This document shows, one piece after another, positions 4,862 to 9,920 of a stretch of DNA of 9,920 bases. Numbering within the stretch: position 1 is the stretch's first letter; each line of letters begins with the position of its first letter. The notes under the pieces are model-generated. The model ran no database searches and was not told the DNA's origin. It saw nothing but the letters and a program-made list of their open reading frames with translations. The DNA is from JAGVNX01 sp035290965 (GTDB lineage: Archaea; Iainarchaeota; Iainarchaeia; Iainarchaeales; GCA-2688035). The DNA lies in the NCBI GenBank assembly GCA_035290965.1, contig DATDTD010000046.1, forward strand, positions 1 through 9,920, read 5' to 3'. Position numbers and translations under genes: made by a program.

Positions 4862-7800
4862 TTAAGCGGATGGTTCTAAATTGTCTGGGATTAGGTCTGA
4901 ATCAGAATCTGTTTTGTCCACGATTGAAAAGCGCGCTAATCTTGCAAATGCATCTGTCAGCCCTTGTTTGTAGGCAACAGTAAAGTCCCCGTTTCCGTAA
5001 GCAACAATTCCGCCAATCGAAGCCGGAGGTTTGCCGCCTACCCACACGTTCCAAGAATAAAGGAATGCTCCTGTTTTTGAATAAAGGCTTATCTGATTGT
5101 TCAACGGGTCTGTGACATACACAATGTTGTATGTAGGGTCTGCGGAAATTCCGTATGGATACAATAATTTTCCTGTTCCAAAGCCGTAATTGCCACCAAA
5201 GCTTGTTATATAATTTCCTTGGGAATCAAATTTTTGGATGCGGTGGTTTCCCGAATCCGCAACATACAAGTTTCCTTGCGAATCAACAGTTATTCCCTGG
5301 GGAAATTTGAATTGCATGTTTCCTGTTCCTTCGCTGCCGATTGTAGCCAAAAGAACAGGATTCAAGGCGTCTAAAACATTGTATTTTTTTATGTTGTGCG
5401 CCAGGGAATTGCTCACATACAAAAAACCGTTTGTTTCGTCAATGGCAACGCCGCCTGGAAAAGAAAAGCCGTTGATTGTAACCGGCCGGGAACCCGAAGG
5501 AAAAGCCGCGGGATAGCCGCAGTTAATGCTTTGGTTTCCATAGCTTAAATCAAAGGATTTTACTGTTCCATTGCCCACCAAGCCGCCCGCGCCTCCGCTG
5601 TCAATGTCCCCGGAAATATAAACCCGTTGCCTTGCATTGTCAATTGCAATGCCGCTTGGAAAAGAAAAGCAATCCCAAAAATAGCCCCAATAAAAACCGT
5701 CGCTGATATCGTCTGTTTCCTGTGTATGGACATTGACAGTGTCAATGCCCGAAATTGGGCTGTAAAGCGTTCCATTGCTGAAAGCAAGCTGCCCGCCCAC
5801 AGTGCTCACGGAATAGCGCTGCCCGCTGACAAAATCATTCCAGCTATTTGCAAGGGCTATTTTGCCCGGGTCAAATTGTTGCTGCAATATGCTGATTGTT
5901 TTGTCCTGTTGATTGTCTCCAATGGAATTGCCTGCGATTGCATACAGGCGCTTGTTTTGAATTAAAAATGCTACCGGGGTATTATCCTGCAAAAAAACAA
6001 GGCTTTTCAATGTTACATTGCTGCCCGCAGGAAACAAATATATTGCTTTTTTTTCGCTCCAGCCTGAAGCAGTCCTTTGCATTTCAAAAACCGCGTTTTG
6101 AACGGAAAACGCGATGTGCAAAATCCCTTCCCTGTCCAATGCCCAGGCATACGAAGAAGGCTTTGGTTCGATTGCCACTGGTGAAAAAGTCCATCGCTGG
6201 CCGTCAAAAAAGACTTCGTAGAGATAACCCTGGCTTTCCGGATTGAAAAAGAGGATTGAAATTTTTCCGTTTCCAAGCGGAAAAATGTCTTTTTTCATCA
6301 GCCAGGTCAGCTGCGTTCTGCTTGCGACGTCAGTGCAGTTGAATGTGCTTGTTGACTGCCATTTGTAATTCCCGTTCCACCATTCCCAATATGGGGAACC
6401 GCTTTGGGAGTCATAGAACCTTGCAATGCAGGTTTTTTTTTCGGGAATGTTGTAAAAAACAAGCCAGTACGCATTGATGGAACCATCAAACGCGAGCATT
6501 GGATACCCGTATGCCTTGTCAACAGGAACGCCTGCAGAGGGAACAGAAACATACTCCGTGCGGTATGCGGAAGTCCAGTTTTTCCATCCGGAACCGTCCC
6601 AAAGTTTCCAAACGCTTGAAGCGTCCTGCGGAAAATATTTCAGCATTGTTATTTTTGACTGCGGGCTTCCATATGCGTAACCATAGTTTGCGGCAGCAAG
6701 TATGGAACCATTGCTGTTAATGGCAAGGTCTCCAAGGCTGCCGTTCCAGGAATACACTATTCCCTGCCCGCCGATTCCCGTAAAATTCCCTCCACCGTTC
6801 CATTTTTGCAGGGAGTTTTCGGATAGAATGAAATTGAAGGAGTTGCCGTGTTCATCAAGGGAACTGGGCAATGTTTTTCTTGTTCCCTGGTACAATCCAA
6901 AAACAGTGTTTGCAGGAAATTCAAAAGCGCGCATGGTTGTGTTGGCTGAATTGAACGTTGTTTCCGTGAGTGACAAAGGAACAGGAATGCTGTTTTGCCC
7001 CGCGTTCCAGCCGTTTTCCGTGAAAAGCTCCCAGTTTTTGGATTGGAGATTAAGGCGCCCCATAAACATGTTTTGGGAAAGGGAATTCATGAGTGTCGAG
7101 CCGAAAAAATAGTAAACCGCGTTTGCTGTTGATACGGGATAGGCATCGGCGGTTTCAGGGCCAGTGTCGATTGGCATGCCGCTATTGAGCAAAACCCAGT
7201 TTGCCTGTGGCGCGCTGATTATTGTTAGGGAGATTGTTCTTGTTGTGTTTCCGTTTCCGTTTGTATTATTTGTGAATGTTATTGTGTCGCTGAATGTTCC
7301 TGCTGCAAGGCTGTTTGCTGTTGCGTTGATTGTTGCTTTTATTGTTTCTTTTGTTCCTGCGGTTATTGTTCCGCTTGTTTTGTTTATGTCCATCCATGCC
7401 GCTGTTTTTGCCGCTGTCCAAGTTATGCTTGCTGTTCCTGTGTTTGTCAGAGTATAGATTTGGCTGTCAGGGTTGAATGGGCCTCCGAATGTGCCTGTGC
7501 TGTTTAATCCGCCTGCAGGAGTTACAGTTAATGTTGCAGTGGGGAGACTGACTGTAAGTGCTGCTGCTCTTGTTGTGTTTCCGTTTCCATTTGTTGTGTT
7601 TGTGAATGTTATTGTGTCGCTGAATGTTCCTGCTGCAAGGCTGTTTGCGCTTGCGTTGATTGAGATTTTTATTGTTTCTTTTGTTCCTGCGGTTATTGCT
7701 CCGCTTGTTTTGTTTATGTCAATCCATGCCGCTGTTTTTGCCGCAGTCCAATTGATGTTTGTTGTTCCTGTGTTTGTTAAGGTGTAAACAATTGAGTTTG

Positions 7801-8932
7801 GAGCGAACGGCCCTCCGAATGTTCCTGAGCTAGTTAGCGTGGCTGCAGGCGAAACTGATAGTGTTCCTGTTTGGTTTGGCACGCATTGGCCGGTGTTGAA
7901 TGTGCAGTTTGCATTGCAGGCTAGTGTTCCGCTGTTGTATCCTTGGGTTATGCAGGTTTGGTTGTTCAGGTTTGTTCCGTCGCATGTTTCTGTTCCGTTT
8001 ATTGTTCCGTCTCCGCATGATTGTGTGCTGGTGCAGGCGTTCCAGCTTTTGCAGTCTGTTGCGCATGTTTGTGTTCCCGGGTATCCTCCTGTTGTTGTGC
8101 AGGCTGCCGGGTTTATGCTGCCTGGAGGATCGCAAGTTTCTCCTGTTTCTATGTTGTTGTTTCCGCATTGCGCGCATTGGCTTTGTTGTGTTGTTGTTCC
8201 GTTGCAGCAGTAACCGCTGTTTATTATCGCTGTTCCGCAGATGCAGGGAATTGCAATGGGGGCATTGTCAGCGCATGTTATACTTTGGCAGTCCGGATCG
8301 TTTGCCGGAGTGCATAAGCTTGGGCAGCACTGGTCTCCGCCTATGCATGCTGTTGTGTCTGCCCATGAGCAGCTGTTGTTTGTGCATAAAGCTATTTTGC
8401 AGTTTTGTTCCGCACAATCAGAAGCAATTGTACAGGTTTTTTGTTGGATTGGAATGCAGCAAACCTGCGGGGAGCATTGTGCTGCTCCGCCGGAATCTGT
8501 TTGTTCTGCAGGCAGGCAGGCTGCCCTGCAATTTCCGGAAATATCATCGCAGGCAGTGCTTTGGCAGGCGCCGCAGTCCTGCGGGCAATTAAGGCAGGTT
8601 TCATCAGCTTCACAGCCGTTAGTTCCGCAGCCGGAAGCCGCAATTTTTGTCCCGCTGAAACAGGCTATGCCCCTGTTGTCTGCGGATACTCCCGTGCAAA
8701 TGTTTCCTTTCCATTCACACGTTCCTCCTGCGCATCCTTGTGCCGGTGATTTTGTTGTGCAGTCGTTTTGTAAAATGCCTGCGCAGAGAGAATTCAAAAT
8801 TGATTGCTGCGTGTTTGCAGTGGCCGGAGTGCTTGCTCCTATTATCAAAAAAATTGCAAGAGTTGCAATCAGGACTATGCCTCCGGCAATCGGCAGGTAT
8901 TTCAGTGCGTCCTGTGCGTTACTTTCATTCAT
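4862..8932 (-). CDS. Giant modular surface protein: Cys-rich, BACON-like pair, propeller/NHL, Asp-rich tail
   Basis: A 1356-residue exported protein. The N-terminal segment LPIAGGIVLIATLAIFLI (13-30) is a signal or anchor resembling the IAGG region of the 405-residue paralogue. Residues 50-350 hold 46 cysteines, including a CGNNN...CDPPGS module (256-300) and a CGDGT...CDGT...CNANC disulfide repeat (306-350). Residues 357-571 are two 110-residue BACON_2-like beta-sandwiches (GTFGGPF, YTLTNTGT, WTAAKTAAW, GTFSDTITFTN). Residues about 575-1050 are Trp/Gly-rich strands suggesting a beta-propeller. Residues about 1088-1295 carry NHL repeats (SFPSGIAIDN, FPGGVAIDE, FPQGITVDSQGNLYVADSGNHRIQKF, YPYGISADP). 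The end, DKTDSDSDLIPDNLE, resembles a thrombospondin type 3 calcium-binding motif. Many N-X-S/T sequons are present. The architecture suggests binding of glycans or other surfaces; no catalytic motif is seen. ATG 8932 has GGGGAT eight bases upstream. Confidence 0.87.
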   Translation of the reverse strand: MNESNAQDALKYLPIAGGIVLIATLAIFLIIGASTPATANTQQSILNSLCAGILQNDCTTKSPAQGCAGGTCEWKGNICTGVSADNRGIACFSGTKIAASGCGTNGCEADETCLNCPQDCGACQSTACDDISGNCRAACLPAEQTDSGGAAQCSPQVCCIPIQQKTCTIASDCAEQNCKIALCTNNSCSWADTTACIGGDQCCPSLCTPANDPDCQSITCADNAPIAIPCICGTAIINSGYCCNGTTTQQSQCAQCGNNNIETGETCDPPGSINPAACTTTGGYPGTQTCATDCKSWNACTSTQSCGDGTINGTETCDGTNLNNQTCITQGYNSGTLACNANCTFNTGQCVPNQTGTLSVSPAATLTSSGTFGGPFAPNSIVYTLTNTGTTNINWTAAKTAAWIDINKTSGAITAGTKETIKISINASANSLAAGTFSDTITFTNTTNGNGNTTRAAALTVSLPTATLTVTPAGGLNSTGTFGGPFNPDSQIYTLTNTGTASITWTAAKTAAWMDINKTSGTITAGTKETIKATINATANSLAAGTFSDTITFTNNTNGNGNTTRTISLTIISAPQANWVLLNSGMPIDTGPETADAYPVSTANAVYYFFGSTLMNSLSQNMFMGRLNLQSKNWELFTENGWNAGQNSIPVPLSLTETTFNSANTTMRAFEFPANTVFGLYQGTRKTLPSSLDEHGNSFNFILSENSLQKWNGGGNFTGIGGQGIVYSWNGSLGDLAINSNGSILAAANYGYAYGSPQSKITMLKYFPQDASSVWKLWDGSGWKNWTSAYRTEYVSVPSAGVPVDKAYGYPMLAFDGSINAYWLVFYNIPEKKTCIARFYDSQSGSPYWEWWNGNYKWQSTSTFNCTDVASRTQLTWLMKKDIFPLGNGKISILFFNPESQGYLYEVFFDGQRWTFSPVAIEPKPSSYAWALDREGILHIAFSVQNAVFEMQRTASGWSEKKAIYLFPAGSNVTLKSLVFLQDNTPVAFLIQNKRLYAIAGNSIGDNQQDKTISILQQQFDPGKIALANSWNDFVSGQRYSVSTVGGQLAFSNGTLYSPISGIDTVNVHTQETDDISDGFYWGYFWDCFSFPSGIAIDNARQRVYISGDIDSGGAGGLVGNGTVKSFDLSYGNQSINCGYPAAFPSGSRPVTINGFSFPGGVAIDETNGFLYVSNSLAHNIKKYNVLDALNPVLLATIGSEGTGNMQFKFPQGITVDSQGNLYVADSGNHRIQKFDSQGNYITSFGGNYGFGTGKLLYPYGISADPTYNIVYVTDPLNNQISLYSKTGAFLYSWNVWVGGKPPASIGGIVAYGNGDFTVAYKQGLTDAFARLARFSIVDKTDSDSDLIPDNLEPSA
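7220..7864 (-). repeat. Two 330-bp tandem repeats encoding BACON-like domains
   Basis: Residues 357-466 and 467-571 repeat with a period of exactly 110 residues, and the DNA repeats with a 330-base offset (for example bases 7271-7290 match 7601-7620). Long nucleotide blocks are identical, including GTKETIK, NSLAAGTFSDTITFTN and NGNGNTTR. This indicates a recent duplication or ongoing gene conversion. Confidence 0.93.
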
Positions 8933-8940
8933 TTATCGTA

Positions 8941-8968
8941 ATCCCCTTTTTCTTTTATTTATTATTTT
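8941..8968 (-). promoter_or_regulatory. Upstream region of the giant protein: Shine-Dalgarno and A/T-rich box
   Basis: On the minus strand GGGGAT (8946-8941) lies eight bases before ATG 8932, a good ribosome-binding distance. Just upstream is aaaataataaataaaa (8968-8953), which could serve as a TATA box. However, it would put the transcription start within a few bases of the ATG and exclude the ribosome-binding site. Either the message is nearly leaderless or the gene is read from further upstream, perhaps with the antiporter 51 bases away, after which no poly-T terminator is seen. Confidence 0.4.
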
Positions 8969-8983
8969 CTTATGCATGCAGTT

Positions 8984-9920
8984 TCATATTCTCGCGTGCG
9001 TTACAAGGCTTTTCAATGCGGAAAGGCATTTTATTCCGGGATAAGCCGCAAAGAAAATGAAGATTATTCCCGTTGTTATCTGCCTGCTGTAGATGAGGGG
9101 AACTCCGAATCTCGGGAGCTCTTCATACAAAAGTATTGCAATCCATGCAAAGCAGAGAATCACAAACAGGTTCAGTGCAAGCTTTTTCAGCTGTTTCCTT
9201 GAATATGAATCGTGCGGCTTTAACCGCGAGGGCTTTTCCCTTTTTGCTGGATGCGGCAGCATTGAAAAGAATTTTTCATGCATGCCGCGAAAATTGTACA
9301 GCGGCTGGAACAGGATTACTGTTATAAGGATTATAAGGAATGCAATCGGCGCAAGCAGTGCTGCCTCTGTTCCTGAAAAGATTTTTGCTGCAATTGCAGT
9401 GTTTGCAATTATTACGACAAATTCTCCAAGGGGGACAAGGAGTATTGTGGCAAGAGTCGAATCCTTCCTGTTCAGTCCGAAAAATCCTCCGAACAAGTGG
9501 GTTGAAACAGAGTGCGCTATCAAAGCCGCGGCTGCAAGCAGAATGCAGAGCCCTATCAAAAACGGAAGCTGTTCAAGGAGGGCGGGAACAGGCATTCCGT
9601 AAAACAATGTTGTGCCGAACGCGACAAAAAAGAAAACCAAAAAGAAATCCCTTACGAATTCAACATCCCTTTTGATTCTGTGCCCTGAATCTGTTTCCGC
9701 AAGCGCGAATCCCGCAAAATACGCTCCCAAGGCTGTAGACAATCCGAGAATGCTTGCAAGAGTCGCAACAACAAGCCCAATGCCAAGCGCGTAAAGCGTT
9801 ACCTCTGTATGCCCGAACTGGTTCTGCCTGAGCCATTTTTCCACTATCTTTGACAAATGCGAAACAGCAAAGAAAGCCGCGACTGCAAACAACAGCGCTG
9901 TTATTACCAGCAATACCGGG
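8984..9920 (-). CDS. CPA2/Kef-type cation:proton antiporter, 5' end beyond window
   Basis: The C-terminal 312 residues of a polytopic membrane transporter that exchanges Na+ or K+ for protons across the cytoplasmic membrane. The frame is open to base 9920 (reading P-V before the TTG at 9913), so the true start lies outside and about the first five or six helices are missing. CPA2 landmarks are GLSTALGAYFAGFALAET followed by an amphipathic stretch and RDFFLVFFFVAFGT, then further helices including VPLGEFVVIIANTAIAAKI, which corresponds to the GEF helix of KefB/KefC. After a basic cytoplasmic linker (HPAKREKPSRLKPHDSYSRKQLKK) two more hydrophobic segments end the protein, an unusual finish where many relatives have a TrkA-N/RCK domain. 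The stop is TGA at 8986-8984. The ion cannot be told from this part. Confidence 0.87.
   Translation of the reverse strand, partial: PVLLVITALLFAVAAFFAVSHLSKIVEKWLRQNQFGHTEVTLYALGIGLVVATLASILGLSTALGAYFAGFALAETDSGHRIKRDVEFVRDFFLVFFFVAFGTTLFYGMPVPALLEQLPFLIGLCILLAAAALIAHSVSTHLFGGFFGLNRKDSTLATILLVPLGEFVVIIANTAIAAKIFSGTEAALLAPIAFLIILITVILFQPLYNFRGMHEKFFSMLPHPAKREKPSRLKPHDSYSRKQLKKLALNLFVILCFAWIAILLYEELPRFGVPLIYSRQITTGIIFIFFAAYPGIKCLSALKSLVTHARI

Noticed and set aside
7164..7787. Plus-strand hydrophobic frames (7164-7457 and 7473-7787) that look like a repeated membrane protein
   Set aside because: They are antisense images of the two BACON-like repeats: Thr/Asn/Gly/Ala codons read backwards give Val/Phe/Leu. 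They have no ribosome-binding site and exactly follow the 330-bp repeat.
8241..9044. Plus-strand 267-residue open frame
   Set aside because: It is antisense to the Cys-rich N-terminus of the giant protein and runs into the antiporter 3' end. The opposite strand has clear domains and a start with a ribosome-binding site.

Overview
The window looks archaeal, probably from a small-genome DPANN-type lineage; that assignment is inference. The support is: archaeal TATA-like boxes about 25-30 bases upstream of several starts with little or no leader, poly-T terminators without strong hairpins, a class III (prepilin-like) signal sequence, ribbon-helix-helix/PIN toxin-antitoxin genes, and very large, sequon-rich, cysteine-rich surface proteins. 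Eight genes or gene remnants lie on the minus strand and one small gene on the plus strand. Coding density is high, with no gap above 100 bases and no RNA gene or CRISPR array seen.

Layout, left to right. 1-581 (minus) is the 5' two thirds of a glucosamine-6-phosphate deaminase (NagB), cut by the window edge. 665-1099 (plus) is a small membrane-anchored, heavily sequon-bearing exported protein transcribed divergently from it. 1100-4808 is a mosaic built around a DNA amino-methyltransferase. One intact copy (2058-3149) lies between two fragments of the same gene: a 3' fragment (1100-1195) on the left and a 5' fragment (4552-4808) on the right, both in the same orientation as the intact copy. 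Between the 3' fragment and the intact copy is a toxin-antitoxin pair (PIN toxin 1196-1717, RHH antitoxin 1719-2015) with a palindromic operator. Between the intact copy and the 5' fragment is a 405-residue cysteine-rich surface protein (3227-4444).

4862-8932 encodes a 1356-residue modular surface protein: N-terminal membrane anchor, about 46 cysteines in the first 350 residues, two near-identical 110-residue BACON-like domains, a putative beta-propeller region, NHL repeats and an acidic calcium-binding-like tail. Its N-terminal third is paralogous to the 405-residue protein. 8984-9920 is the C-terminal part of a CPA2/Kef-type cation:proton antiporter whose 5' end lies beyond the window.

The most interesting structure is the methyltransferase mosaic. 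The termini of one gene form direct repeats: 62 bases perfectly identical on the 3' side, and about 257 bases (92% identical protein) on the 5' side. These repeats bracket two cargo modules, a TA pair and a surface-protein gene. Read as a whole, the two outer fragments are the two ends of one older methyltransferase gene into which a segment carrying a replacement methyltransferase was inserted. The left half alone also resembles integration at a gene's 3' end with duplication of the end.
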